Shown here piece after piece: positions 1-11,529 of a stretch of 64,000 nt of DNA. The notes under the pieces were generated by a model. That model was not told the origin of the DNA, made no database searches, and saw only the letters and a list, made by a program, of their open reading frames with translations. Origin of the DNA: Spisula solida (taxonomy: Eukaryota; Mollusca; Bivalvia; Venerida; Mactridae); the NCBI GenBank assembly GCA_947247005.1, contig OX365948.1:39684601-39748600 (forward strand). Direction: 5' to 3'. Every line of letters begins with the position of its first letter. The first letter of the stretch is position 1. Position numbers and translations under genes: made by a program.

Positions 1-326
1 TTTAATAAATGTTTGTAAGTTTCTGCCAATAGATGTACTAGAAAGTTTGTAACGCTTTAACAGGAGAATTAAAGAAAATAATTTTTTATCTACTTTTGTC
101 AGAATTATGTTTATTGGTTGTGTTCTAAGTTACCAAAAAGGCAATACATACAAGTTCTACAAAAATTTTAGCAACTGTTAGTCTGTTAAGATAACTGTAT
201 AACAGTAATGGGCATAATTATTATAGTACAATGCAAATACCAATATTAATTGCTTTCACAACATCTTAATCATAAGCATGCACTTTCTAACATCGGCCAC
301 AGAATGTCAATCTGGGATACACCTAT
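1..326. other. AT-rich unassigned sequence
   Basis: I see no credible open frame, tandem repeat or terminal inverted repeat here. Confidence 0.5.
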
Positions 327-483
327 TTAGAATATAACCTACATTATGAGCCAATGAAAGCGCCGCATTTTGGCGATTAAATGAAATTTTAATCATTAAA
401 ATTTTCTCTTCACAGACTAGACGTCATGCGTTGGCGCTACTTTCTATCGGCCAATCAAAATGCAGAATGTTATATTCTAAGTT
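327..483. mobile_element. MITE family A, copy 1
   Basis: A short non-autonomous element bounded by the inverted 12-mer TTAGAATATAAC (left, 327-338) and its complement at the right end near 469-480. The interior carries CCAATGAAA...GCC on the left and a matching ...GGCCAATCA on the right, so the single strand can fold. The same about 155 bp sequence recurs at 32964-33119 and 33650-33806 with small differences, which shows it is a dispersed family. It has no coding capacity. The superfamily is not certain. Confidence 0.75.
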
Positions 484-484
484 A

Positions 485-585
485 GTTAGAACATATTAAG
501 TAAATTTTAATTACTAAAATGGACTCGCTTCGCTTCGCTCGCTCTGCCCTTTTTAATCATTAAAATTTACTTAATATGTTCTAAC
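485..585. repeat. 27 bp-arm hairpin element B, copy 1
   Basis: Perfect inverted arms at 485-511 and 559-585 (starting GTTAGAACATATTAAG) enclose a loop of about 47 bp. The loop carries a GC-rich core, TCGCTTCGCTTCGCTCGCTC, very unlike the AT-rich surroundings. It directly abuts MITE A. The same pair recurs at 33122-33222, while the third copy of MITE A (33650) lacks it, so B is a separable unit. Confidence 0.7.
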
Positions 586-2480
586 TATAACATATTAAGA
601 ATTATGGCACCTAACCAAATATACATAGCAGAATTCATGCCCTGATAAATTGAAATTGCTTGCATAATGACAGGAGCAAGACCACGTAAGGACCACACAT
701 TCTATCTACCACCAAACTCCTGATAAGGATCCAACAGAGATCATGTAACTGGTCCACGTACTGAACGAGTCTAGAGCGTGGAAATCGACAGTAGATAATT
801 CTAAGAGTCTTTTTAATTATCAATTTAATACAAGATAGGAAATAAGTTCACTACAAGGGTCATACTTTCACATTACTCAGGAACCCAGGACACAATTTAA
901 GACAATTGATTAACATATTTGTTGGGTAGTTGTTGGGTATTGTGAATTTTGTATTGATTTTTCGGGCATAGACCATCAGACTGGAGCTTACGAATCTCAA
1001 CTTGTGAAAGTATACAATATCTGGATGCAGGATTGTGTAAAAATATGATCCCAGGATATTATGGTGGATTTATGGCAACAATAAAACCAGCCAAACATGG
1101 CAATAAATGGCGTCGGACATAGAATGCTTCAACAGATTGAGAATTAAATAATTACAATAGTATTAAAGTACCTATACTGTTGGAATATAACTCTTAAACA
1201 TTCTGGAGACAGGTGGAAATGGTTGGGATGACAGAATCTATAGTTAATGTTGCATAAAATTTTAATGTTCTTCCCTATGGAGTCAATCATAACCAACTTT
1301 ATTCCCAATTATTACGACACTGAGTGTCTAGACTTGAATTTAGGAGTATTGGACCACCAAATCTAATTTGGACATATTTGATTTCTGAGCACAGAATTGT
1401 GTCTAACCTTGAAACAATTTAAACTGATACATCCTATCCTTAGGTAAAACTTCTTTTAAATTTTCTCGTCAATCTAAAATGAAATAAGCTCAGCAAACAA
1501 AATATCGAAAACTGTTACTGTCATGCTCTGAAACCGAATGCATGTGCTTATTCAACTTAATATAAATCTCATTTTTTGCATTTCGATGCTCTCAACTTTG
1601 ACAAGATCATGAAATTTACTCGGCAGAACTTTGCAATTACTAAACTTTGATACAAATTCGGAACATGATTGTAACAAACCAGTAATAGTGCTTATAAAAA
1701 ATACAAGAAAGTACACTTCACTAACATAATTTGAGAACTAAAGTTTGACTGTGTCTCAAAAGAGAAAATATTAAAGACACATGCAAAATTCAGACAAAAA
1801 TTTACAAAATATACATAAGCTGAGAAAATAACAATCTACAATGTTACAATAAATAGATACTAATTATAATTATATAATATATATAATTTACGCACTGAAC
1901 ACATTCATATAATCAAAGAACTTGAAACAATAAAACGCTACTTAGTAATACTCCATCAAACGTGAGTGAAACATAAATACCTGTAAGTGGTTAACAATCC
2001 AACATAGTTCTATTATTATTTTAACGTGAATCGGAAGTACCCGTTCATACAATCCGAGTGGTCTCGATTGATTGAATCATCAACTATTGAACGGTCATCA
2101 AATATTCATACATATTTGCTGATCAATAGTTGTCGAAAGCCTGGATAGTTTCATCATAGGGCCTTTATCTATATCACATCAAAGATATGTCATCACTGAG
2201 AATCATTCACTGACCTTCCATTGTTAAATCATTTCAATGGAAATCCGTGGGCTTCAATTAACTTTGTATGTAATTCCTGGATTTTTCTCCACATGTGGAG
2301 AAGTTGCTGGTTCCTAGTGGAAGAGTAAGTTAGTACTGGTCAGAAACTGCTTACGGTAGGTGAATCAGCCAACATATAATAACTGAAAAATTATCTAGTC
2401 TGATAAACCAAGGCATCCGGAGTATTTATATTATATATAATATAACATCATAATTTTCTAACTATGTATAACATATTAGT
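586..2480. other. Unassigned AT-rich sequence
   Basis: No credible gene. Short AT-dinucleotide tracts lie near 1863-1890 and 2425-2450. A 14 bp palindrome CTCCACATGTGGAG near 2289 is the same core that is amplified as a minisatellite at 59.9-60.3 kb. Short open frames here have no recognisable motif. Confidence 0.4.
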
Positions 2481-3032
2481 ACAAAAACAGTTCAGTGCAT
2501 GGAGGTCACCACAAAGCTTCAACTCATTAATGGTAAGTGACAAAAGTTTGTCCAAAATATATTGACTGACGATGTTAGTAAATAAAATACTGTTTGAAAA
2601 TGCAATCAAAAAGCAATTAAATCAGTGCACTTAGAGTAGCGAAATTCGTTAGGGTCAATGTCATGTACAAGGACCGATTGTCACCAAAAAATAAATTTGT
2701 AAGTCAGTTTAGAAGATGGCATGTGACAGTGTGGGATCTATTTGCACTACCTAACTGGTAACATCATGTAAGATTAATTAAATATGTCATACTATCTTTG
2801 TTCACTTTCTATTTCAGAAAAGTACATTCATTCTGAAATAACTAGGACAATGAACGGCAATATATAATCTGCCGAGTCATTTTGTCACATAAACTACACA
2901 TACTATCATATATGTACTGTTGGAGGAATTTTCTCTTAATATTACAGATAATCATGAAGCCATAATGCATTGTGCATATTACATGCAGTATGACTGTTTT
3001 AAGTAATTTTATGTTGTATGGTCTGAAAATAT

Positions 3033-3368
3033 AACAAGTCATGAAGAATTGCAAGCAATTCAGAAGTTCCCTACCAGTTGGAAGCCATTTTCAATGTTTC
3101 TGTTGCCATATAGCAATCACAATTTTTGTCGGAATCTAACTATTTTTAGATGTGCATAATCCCCTTATTGCCCCTATCCACACACCAAGTTTCATAAACC
3201 CAGCTTGGCAACTGTTTCAGTTATGTCAGGATCCAGATTTTTTGACTGACTGACTGACGGAATGAATGGAATCTAAAAATAGCCTATTGTTCCACACCCC
3301 ACAACTACCGGTGCATTCGTACAGACGGACGGACGGAGGGCAAACCTAAAGTCCCCTCTGGTCACAGG
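3033..3368 (+). mobile_element. Pearl-like element, subfamily 'AGTCCCCTCCGGT', broken tail
   Basis: A dispersed repeat whose body (GAATTGCAAGCAAT..., GTTTCTGTTGCCAT..., GTTTCATAAAC...) recurs at 13534, 23113 and 62327. After the body come GACT/GACGG tetranucleotides and a terminal AGTCCCCTCTGGT arm. In this copy the second arm of the terminal hairpin is missing and about 90 bp of foreign sequence splits the tetranucleotide tract, so the tail is damaged. No coding capacity. Confidence 0.65.
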
Positions 3369-3849
3369 AATCAATGTAACTAAGTGGATAGAACTGATAG
3401 TTTATACGAGATTTCTACACATATTCTCATCTAGCTGTTTTATGGTTATTTTAGATATATATAGGCACCAGGACAATGTTCAGACTAGTAGAGAAAGAGA
3501 CATAATTATAATCAAACAGGACCACTCAAACAGAAACAGTTTAGTCTGGTAGTCACAATTAGTTAGTCATGATTTTCACAGTTGGCATGAAACAACCATC
3601 AGAATGTCTGGGAGACCTCATACAATATTCAGTTTGTTCAAGTGGTTCATAAAGACCTTGACACGAACAAGGTCACAGCAGGTGAATGCAGACACAGGAT
3701 ACTGTAGGTTTCATAAACTTTTTCAAAATCCCAAGACAATAAGACCAAACCAAAGCAAAGCGCTGAAACACCACACCAACGCAAACCACATCATCAAAGC
3801 AGAGGGCTAAGACATCTCACTAAATCAGTGTCCAAACATCTCATTAAAG

Positions 3850-4247
3850 TGGTGCCAGAACACCTTGCCAATACATAGTACCAAAACACTTCACCAAAGC
3901 AAAGTGCCAAAACACCTTGCCGAAGCAAAGTGCCAAAACACCTTTCCAAAGCAAAGTGCCAAAATACCTTTCCAAAGCAAAATGCCAAAACACCTTTCCA
4001 AAGCAAAGTGCCAAAACACCTTTCCAAAGCAATATGTGCCAAAACACCTTTCCAAAGCAAAGTGCCAAAACACCTTTCCAAAGCAAAGTGCCAAAACACC
4101 TTTCCAAAACAAAGTGCCAAAACACCTTGGCAAAGCAAAATACCATAACACTTTGTCAATGCAAAGTGACTAAACACCTTGCCAAAGCAAAGCGCCAAAA
4201 CACTGTCAAAGCAATATGTACAAAAACACCTTGTCAAAGCAATGTAC
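3850..4247. repeat. 26 bp minisatellite, left part
   Basis: Tandem copies of a 26 bp unit containing GTGCCAAAACACCTTTCC. The unit has no stop codon in several frames on both strands, so it produces overlapping long but meaningless open frames (the largest is 176 codons on the minus strand). The array is interrupted at 4248 by a pearl-like element and a short recognisable stretch resumes at 6005. Confidence 0.9.
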
Positions 4248-4609
4248 AACAAGAGGGCCCAAAGGGCCCTAGGTCGCTCACCTGTCGTACTAGTGCATGC
4301 ACACCCTATGGTGATCCTACACATTTTCTGAATAAAATTTAAGGAAATTCAGCCTCTATTGCAAGTTTTTGTATGATTTGACCATGTGACCTAGCGTTTG
4401 ACCCCAGATGACTTAATTAATATCAAACTTAACCTAGATTGTGTTGAGATGATTATTAGGACCAAATTTCATAAAGATTAAGTCGAAATTGTAACCTCTG
4501 GCGACTACACAGGGTTTTTCTATGATCTGACCTATAATTTAAACAAAATATTTCCTCCATATAACTGTACAAAAACATGCTATAAAGACAGAACAATACC
4601 TAAACACTT

Positions 4610-5565
4610 AAAAAAAAAATTATGGTTCCAGTGGGGTTTGAACCCATGACCCTCAGGAAAATGTCAATTGACATTGTGACCTTGTTTTTGACGCCAGATG
4701 ACCCAAAATCGAACTTGGCCTAGATAAACAATACCTAAACACTTAAAAAAATAAAAATTAAAAAATAAAAATTATGGTTCCAGTGGGGGTTGAACCCACG
4801 ACCATCAGGAAAATGTACAAATACATGCTATAAAGACAAAACAATACCTAAACACTTAAAAAAATAAAAAAATAAAAATTATGGTTCCAGTGGGGGTTGA
4901 ACCCACGACCATCAAGAAGTACAAATACATGCTATAAAGACAAAACAATACCTAAACACTAAAAAAAATATAAAAAAAATAAAAAAATTATGGTTCCAGT
5001 GGGGGTTGAACCCACGACCATCAGGAAAATGTACAAATACATGCTATAAAGACAAAACAATACCTAAACACTTAAAAAAATAAAAAAATAAAAATTATGG
5101 TTCCAGTGGGGGTTGAACCCACGACCATCAAGAAGTACAAATACATGCTATAAAGACAAAACAATACCTAAACACTAAAAAAAATATAAAAAAAATAAAA
5201 AAATTATGGTTCCAGTGGGGGTCGAACCCACGACCATCAGGAAAATGTACAAATACATGTTATAAAGACAAAACAATACCTAAACATTTAAAAAAATAAA
5301 AATTATGGTTCCAGTGGGGGTTGAACCCACGACCATCAGGAAAATGTACAAATAAATGCTTTACAGACAAAACAATACCTAAACACTCAAAAAAAATAAA
5401 AATAAAAAAATAAAAATTATGGTTCCAGTGGGGGTTGAACCCACGACCATCAGGAAAATGTACAAATACATGCTATAAAGACAAAACAATACCTAAACAC
5501 TCAAAAAAAAAAAAAAAAAAAAAAAAATTATGGTTCCAGTGGGGTTTGAACCCACGACCCTCAGG
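4610..5565 (-). repeat. About 110 bp tandem array carrying tRNA T-arm-like B boxes
   Basis: Nine or so monomers spaced about 102-160 bp apart (near 4613, 4771, 4879, 4988, 5096, 5205, 5307, 5418, 5528). On the minus strand each reads GTCGTGGGTTCAACCCCCAC, a 5 bp T-stem with a B-box-like loop, followed by ACTGGAACCATAA and a T-rich linker. This is the 3' half of a tRNA-like sequence amplified in tandem within the pearl-like element. Confidence 0.8.
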
Positions 5566-5612
5566 AAAATGTCTATGCTCCCTACAGCGCTTTGATTTCC
5601 ACTTAACCATTA
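5528..5612 (-). other. tRNA-like (SINE head) with A and B boxes
   Basis: On the minus strand, TGGTTAAGTGG (5599-5609) fits a Pol III A box. GGTTCAAACCC (5542-5552) fits a B box inside a perfect GTGGG/CCCAC T-stem. Box spacing is about 46 bp, within the normal range. The 3' end reads ACTGGAACCA. No matching 5' acceptor strand is clear, so this is not a functional tRNA gene; a tRNA-derived SINE head is more likely. Equivalent sequences lie near 39670-39750 and 40535-40613. Confidence 0.6.
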
Positions 5613-6004
5613 CAATTCACACCCTCTAGAATATTTTGATATTTGACCTTTACAAAACTGCTGTGAACCCTGATACACATTTTCATTGGTTGATGAAAGT
5701 TTACTTGTATGTATAGAGTGTAGAGAGTTACAGCAGAGAGTTAAGTGACCATGAAGACTACATGTTGAAAGGTTTAAAACAAGGTTTTTCTATAATTTGA
5801 CCTAGTGAGCTAGTTTTTTACCTCAGATGACCCAATATCGAACTTGACCTAGATTTTGTTGAGATGATCATTGTGACCAAGTTTCATAAAGATTAGGCCA
5901 AAATTGTGACCTCTAGCGAGGTCACACAACCCAATTGTTGACGGACGGACGGACGAAGTGTGATCACAAAAGCTCACTCTGTCACTTTGTGACAGGTGAG
6001 CTAA

Positions 6005-6050
6005 AAATACACCTTACCAAAGCAGTACCAAAACACCTCACTAAAGCACT
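6005..6050. repeat. Right-hand remainder of the 26 bp minisatellite
   Basis: Degenerate units (ACCAAAGCAGTACCAAAAC...) matching the array that ends at 4247. They show that the pearl-like element landed inside the array. Confidence 0.65.
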
Positions 6051-6659
6051 TATTTCTATTATGGTAAATGTATATTTCACAGCAAAGACTGGATATTTCT
6101 TCTGTAAATATGCCAATGCTAGCTCACTCTAACTTCATAAGAATCATGATTAGCATACAGAGGAAAGACAAAGTTATCTTATACCAGGAGATCATGAATA
6201 TAAAATGTCTTATTTAACCTACTACATTGCATCTAGTTTGGAACCATTCTCTCACAAAAAAAAAACAGTTTCTCCAAGCCTAGAATTCATGAATAGCATT
6301 AAATACAATTTAATGACATAAGAGAGAAGCAGAAAGAAAGCTGGCATTTTAACTGTCTTAGTTAAGAGGTTTAATGGAGTAGTGGCACCTAACAGTCCAC
6401 AGTTTCCATTACTCTGTGCAATCCACTAAAATAGTGTCTCCACATTTTAAGGTAAAGGCTGTATGTTTGAACATCGCTAAGTTCTAATATTTAAGGCAAC
6501 ATGTGGTACTTCCTGAAAAGGACATTTTAACTAAACTAGTTTCACATTCAGCCATTAAAGTAAGTGCAGTTTTCCAAATATGGCAGTATATTTTAATGTG
6601 TACACATTTTTGTTCCACCATCATGAACTATCATGAAACTGTCCAAATGATTTAGTTTA

Positions 6660-6845
6660 TTTCAATGTGACATGTAGGCCACCGGCCCATACACATATAA
6701 TACAAAAAGATGAACAGTTCAATACATTAGCAATGCATATGACAACATTTAGAGAACAAAAACATTTCAAAAGAACATCAAATAGAACATACAATATTTC
6801 AATGCAGTAATATAATAATGCTTCAATAATATTTATGCTGTACCC
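6660..6845 (-). mobile_element. 3' untranslated remnant of a LINE
   Basis: This lies directly after the stop of the LINE-derived frame on the minus strand. It contains GGGCCGGTGGCCTACATGTC near 6670-6690 and an AAATAAAC end. I see no protein signal. It is read as the trailing 3' part of the decayed element because of its position and orientation. Confidence 0.5.
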
Positions 6846-7195
6846 TTATGTGAATCTTGATAAGTATATATGCCTAACCTTAAAAGCATGATACAAGTAC
6901 ATGGCTAGGTTCCTAATAGATGATACATCTATTTTATAGAAGTTGTTGTGACTAGGGATGTTAGTAAGTGTAGCTGGTAGGTATTTAGCCCTTAGATCAC
7001 AATACAAAGAACAGATCATTACAAAGTGTTACTCATCTTCTACGAGCATCTCGCAGTATAAGCATGTTCGAAATTCTATAGGAATATTGCAATGTCTTCC
7101 ATGTTCAATCATAAGAGGATGACATGAGCTAAGAAACCCTGCTAGACAAGATCTAAATTTTCCAATATCAATATTGAATATATACGGTTCCAAAA
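6846..7195 (-). pseudogene. C-terminal remnant of a non-LTR retrotransposon (LINE) polyprotein
   Basis: The minus strand encodes about 110 residues typical of the segment after the reverse transcriptase domain of animal LINEs: ...IEHGRHCNIPIEFRTCLYCE, then LVEDE, a stop, HFVMICSLYCDLRAKYLP, and a tail with NLAMYLYHAF. The Cys-X2-Cys (CLYC) followed by the E-DE-HF...C...Y..LR signature is the diagnostic part. An in-frame TAA (7029-7031) lies between DE and HF, so the copy is dead. The frame ends with TAA at 6846-6848. The reverse transcriptase and endonuclease domains are absent; upstream sequence is replaced by the 73 bp minisatellite at about 7232. The family is assigned by motif reading only; the LINE clade is not resolved. 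Confidence 0.75.
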
Positions 7196-7231
7196 TGATT
7201 GGACACATTAATAATGTAAGTCTGTTGCAAA

Positions 7232-8258
7232 ATCTTTAAGTTGCCCAAGTTACACAACCTTGAATCAAGCATTGGCCTCCTTAAAGCAATAGAAAGTCCG
7301 GCATACAGAAAAGTTGCCCAAGTTACACAACATTCGATCAGGCATTGGCCTCCTTAAAGCAATAGAAAGTCTGACATACAGAAAAGCTGCCCAAGTTACA
7401 CAACCTTCTATCAGGCATTGGGCTCCTTAAAGCAATAAAAAGTCCGGCATACAGAAAAGCTGCCCAAGTTACACAACCTTCTATCAGGCATTGGCCTCCT
7501 TAAAGCAATAGAAAGTTTGGCATACAGAAAAGATGCCCAAGTTACACAACCTTCTATCAGGCATTGGCCTCCTTAAAGCAATAGAAAGTTTGGCATACAG
7601 AAAAGCTGCCCAAGTTACACAACCTTCTATCAGGCATTGGCCTCCTTAAAGCAATAGAAAGTTTGGCATACAGAAAAGTTGCCCAAGTTACACAACCTTC
7701 TATCAGGCATTGGCCTCCTTAAAGCAATAGAAAGTTTGGCATACAGAAAAGTTGCCCAAGTTACACAACCTTCTATCAGGCATTGGCCTCCTTAAAGCAA
7801 TAGAAAGTTTGGCATACAGAAAAGCTGCCCAAGTTACACAACCTTCTATCAGGCATTGGCCTCCTTAAAGCAATAGAAAGTCTGACATACAGAAAAGCTG
7901 CCCAAGTTACACAACCTTCTATCAGGCATTGGCCTCCTTAAAGCAATAGAAAGTTTGGCATACAGAAAGTTGCCCAAGTTACACAACCTTCTATCAGGCA
8001 TTGGCCTCCTTAAAGCAATAGAAAGTTTGGCATACAGAAAAGCTGCCCAAGTTACACAACCTTCTATCAGGCATTGGCCTCCTTAAAGCAATAGAAAGTT
8101 TGGCATACAGAAAAGCTGCCCAAGTTACACAACCTTCTATCAGGCATTGGCCTCCTTAAAGCAATAGAAAGTCTGACATACAGAAAAGCTGCCCAAGTTA
8201 GACAACCTTCGATCAAGCATTGGCTCCTTAAAGCAACAGAAAGTCTGGCATACTGATC
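7232..8258. repeat. 73 bp minisatellite, about 14 copies
   Basis: Unit: TTGCCCAAGTTACACAACCT, then ATCAGGCATTGGCCTCC and a TTAAAGCAATAGAAAG segment. Inner copies are nearly identical. The first two and last copies are most divergent (GAATCAAGC, CGATCAGG, CGATCAAGC variants), as expected for an array homogenised by unequal exchange. The 71-codon minus frame at 8067-8282 is a by-product. Confidence 0.92.
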
Positions 8259-8749
8259 ACATACCACACAGCAGTGTTCCATTCCATGCTGAATATGTTA
8301 GTTCATTCTGGAATTCAAACTGGATCGATTGTCTCCACCAACCCTCCAAAAACAGAAAATTCTCCTCCTTTTACCTTTAATTGAAGAGAGCTGTGAAGAG
8401 TCTTGACAAATCATGTTTCTATTTAACCTTGACAGCATAAATCAGCCATTCCTTTGGCCTGCCTGCCACACTAGTTGATACTTTAATTGATTACATTCAT
8501 TCAATCAATGACAGAAGTCCTGAGTAGTTTCGGACAGTAAGATGTCCACCCAACACAAAGCCTATCAGAAATATAAGGAAATAGATTTCATTAAGTTATC
8601 AAGGTCATTTCATGGGTCAATATTCACACAGTGAACTCTTTACTCGATAACCAGTATGCAGTACACCAATACATGCAGCAACCTGAGAAATTGTTCTTGA
8701 AAACAATGAGAAATATTTTTCAAACAAGACTGCGTTCACTAAACGCTTA
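8259..8749. other. Unassigned sequence
   Basis: Ordinary AT-rich sequence with no repeat, inverted repeat or convincing frame that I can see. Confidence 0.4.
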
Positions 8750-9011
8750 ATGCCCCCTGTGGAAGCCTTGTCCATAAATAAGTCTAAGTCCAAAATTAGG
8801 TCAAGGTGAAGGTCAAAATGGGGTTAGGTGATACAGGCGTGTGGAGAGTGTTCATACACAACATCCATGCAAGTATGAAAGCTTTGTAGCAAGCCATATT
8901 AATGCTAGAAGAAACGGTCAATTTGGGTTAACCAGGACGGACGGACGAATGAACGGACGGACGGACAGGTGAATCACTATATGCCTCCCCATCTATCGAT
9001 AGGGGGGCATA
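8750..9011 (+). mobile_element. Pearl-like element, 'GGGGGGCAT' subfamily
   Basis: It begins TGCCCCCTGTGG, contains AGGTCAAGG-type core sequence, an (ACGG)n tract at about 8936-8968, and ends in a hairpin ATGCCTCCCCATC / GATAGGGGGGCAT followed by AAAAA. The architecture matches the other pearl-like copies in the window, but the sequence is different. Confidence 0.65.
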
Positions 9012-9112
9012 AAAAGCATCTTTTAACATTTTTAATATTTCAGTATTATAAATATCTCCAATTAACACCCACTTTAACGAGCCTCCGATTGTTCTAGTCA
9101 ATCAACAACATA

Positions 9113-9455
9113 CAGTGATTTTTTTCGCTTCTTTGGGAAAGGGTCCGGGTCCGTTTAGATTGGGAATTTTCGCGTCGTGACAACTTCAAATCGGGAATTT
9201 TCATGAAGCAGAAAGGCCAAATAAAACAGAAAAGAGATTACAAAATTGTGACTGTTTACTGGTTTCTGTAAACTTTTATGCTTGACCTCTTGTTAAAAAT
9301 ATTCATAACTTTGTCATCTTATGTCCGATTTTGAATTTTTTTTTTTTAAATGTTCATTGGGAATTTCTCCATTCAAATTTGGAAAAGTTATAGCCTTTTT
9401 CAAATTGGGAAGGTACCGTTTACCGGTAGCAAACAAAGAAGAAAAAAAATCACTG
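9113..9455. mobile_element. TIR element starting CAGTGATTTTTT, copy 1 (343 bp)
   Basis: Left end CAGTGATTTTTTTCGCTTCT; the right end is the near-complement, ending AAATCACTG. The direct repeat ACATA abuts both ends (9108-9112, 9456-9460). The interior carries repeated TTGGGAA(TTTTC) blocks, like sub-terminal transposase sites. A second copy lies at 49706-50040 with its own different flanking repeat. CAGTG ends suggest hAT, although 5-6 bp duplications are shorter than the usual 8. No coding capacity. Confidence 0.8.
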
Positions 9456-9460
9456 ACATA

Positions 9461-11529
9461 CCAATGTCTACATTAATTTATCTTACGAACAGTCTTGTTA
9501 ACATACCACTAACATGCAGTCCTACTAAGGCTTTTTTCTAAACGTATATAATTGGTCTACAAGTACCCCATTTCTGGCTTAAAGTCAAAGAACAAGAACC
9601 TTAATGATATGGCACTGTCAGTACAGTTTCGAATTGTATTCCAAGGTTTCGTCCTTAACCATATATTCTGGACATACAATGAAAAGTTTAAAGCAGATGA
9701 CAGAGATACTGTCAAACAAAGCTACAAATGGGTTATTTCTTTTGCTCTCTTTTCATGCAAAAAAAGTAATCAGACCAGAAAATTGTGAACAAACTTACTT
9801 TTCCTGAGTGCTCTGTAATTAAGTTATTGGTAGTGTAATCAGATTGCATGCTACAATGAATTATGGTACTTTCAGCTGGTGCCATTCTGGGAATATTGTT
9901 CTAAGCACATAGGAAATATAATCAAGTGCTACAACTATTGTAGATAATAAATCAAGTGCATCCAAGTCAGGACCATTTACAGCTGTAATTTGTCCTTAAT
10001 TATAAATTAACTGATGTTTTTATGGAAGCAGCAGCTACTGTCTAAGAATGATAACATCTCAGGTAACTTATTATCAAACAGATTTAGTATATAAACATTA
10101 TTTATTGACACATGAGATGGTTTTAACAGACATAGGAACACAGGAGTTCCAAGTTCAAATCATTATACGGTATGCATAGAACATAGTAACCCTTCCAGTA
10201 TAGAAATCAAGCTTCCGTCTGCTGGAATTTCATCATAATGATTTATTGGTTCTAAGTGGTTGAAGTCTGCAGCAAGGCTGTCTTCAAACTGTTTATTTAT
10301 TCATTTGTAATATATTTCAGCAGAATTTCAAAGAAATCTAAACAGTCCCTAGGTGTTTTTATCTTGTTCTTTCAATCTTCAACACATTCAGTGTATTTTG
10401 ATGCGATAACAGTTTGTTGAATATTGATTGTTGTTTCTTGTTAAAAATGTTGTAGAGGTTTTGTTACAACAGATTCAGTCAGATATGTCAGTTTTATAAG
10501 AGTTCTTGGTAGTGTTCTATTTTACACTCATATCTGGGGTACTGTTTTAAACTATCTGTTTTACACTCATTTCTGGGTTCTGTTTTACACTCAATGCATT
10601 TAGTTTTCAGTCAGTTTTTCATTCATTCAATTATAACCATTTGTAATTTTCTGCATAAATGTAGTATGATAAAATAGTATAACTCTTCAACAGAACAAAT
10701 AACAAGTGAAGCCTGATACCTGGTTCTATTATCACAATTTACTTTCCTTCAGGAACACAGCCACCATACCTACAAACCAGTCTGGACTTACAGTTGGTGA
10801 AATATTCAAAGTTACGAAAATATCCACATACTGTAAGCAGATTTACTTTCACGTTTTGCTGATCGTCGGCAAATTCACTTCAACAAATTTTTGCACTTTC
10901 CCACAATGTCCATATTGGTGTTTTTAGCACTTTGCGGCAACTTTAATTCGCAAAATTCTACCACTTGCGAATTCCATGAAATTAAATTGCCCGAAATAAT
11001 TTCTCGGTTTACAGTAAGCCTAATGGTAAAACAGTATCCAGGTCTTCATACAGTCAGCATCCACAGCAGCCTCTTACAATCATAAGTTATATGTTCATAG
11101 AAGCAAATGACAGTGCTCAATGTGAAGGTCTATAATATTATTATTAGCTTCACATGAATCATACATGCCCTCTGCCTCTCAGGCTCTGGTTTAATCAACA
11201 TCCTAATCAGTCAAAAAAGAAGCTTACTAGATTTCGAACATTTAAAGAGCCATATTTTGCTTGCCAATACCTCCACAAACAAATAGTTAGATTAAGACAA
11301 TAATTGCTGAATGTGGAAGAACTGTCACACAATAAACTTAAGTAAACAGCCATCAAACAGGCACAATATATTGAAGACTTTTATTTTATCGCTCAAATTT
11401 TCATTTCATACAAGATACAACTACTTTTGATCTTCTTTATCATTGTTGGTCAAATATAAACTGTCATCGTCAATTTCTTTATATATTTTAAATTTGTTGT
11501 CAAACAGAAACTTATGTACATAAAATTAG
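9461..11529. other. Unassigned AT-rich sequence
   Basis: No repeat structure or domain-bearing frame was recognised. Open frames of 60-80 codons between 9350 and 11085 show no motif and no codon pattern that I can defend. Confidence 0.4.

Larger units (their letters stand above)
4248..6004 (+). mobile_element. Pearl/Helentron-like element, 'GGGCCC' subfamily, full copy A
   Basis: It starts AACAAG followed by the hairpin AGGGCCCAAAGGGCCCT and then GCTCACCTGTC. It ends with an (ACGG)n tract (about 5939-5955) and a nested hairpin, AGCTCAC/GTGAGCT around GTCAC/GTGAC, followed by CTAAAAA. The 11-mer GCTCACCTGTC is present in inverted orientation near both ends, like the sub-terminal inverted repeats of Helentron-type elements. 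Inside are GTTTCATAAAGATTA-type core repeats and a tandem array of about 110 bp monomers. There is no transposase or Rep/helicase frame, so it is non-autonomous. It sits inside the 26 bp minisatellite. A near-identical copy is at 38424-40198. Confidence 0.8.

Noticed and set aside
2491..2540. Possible small plus-strand exon ending AATG|GTAAGTGA with an ATG at about 2501
   Set aside because: The acceptor is poor and a single GTAAGT is expected by chance several times in the window.
3794..4342. Several overlapping open frames of 72-176 codons on both strands
   Set aside because: All are produced by the 26 bp minisatellite, which lacks stops in most frames; composition is repetitive and both strands are equally open.
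5530..5612. Functional tRNA gene
   Set aside because: A and B boxes and a T stem exist, but no acceptor pairing and no proper anticodon arm; it is repeated as part of a transposable element.
7232..8258. CRISPR-like regular repeat
   Set aside because: Units are head to tail with no unique spacers and the genome is eukaryotic.
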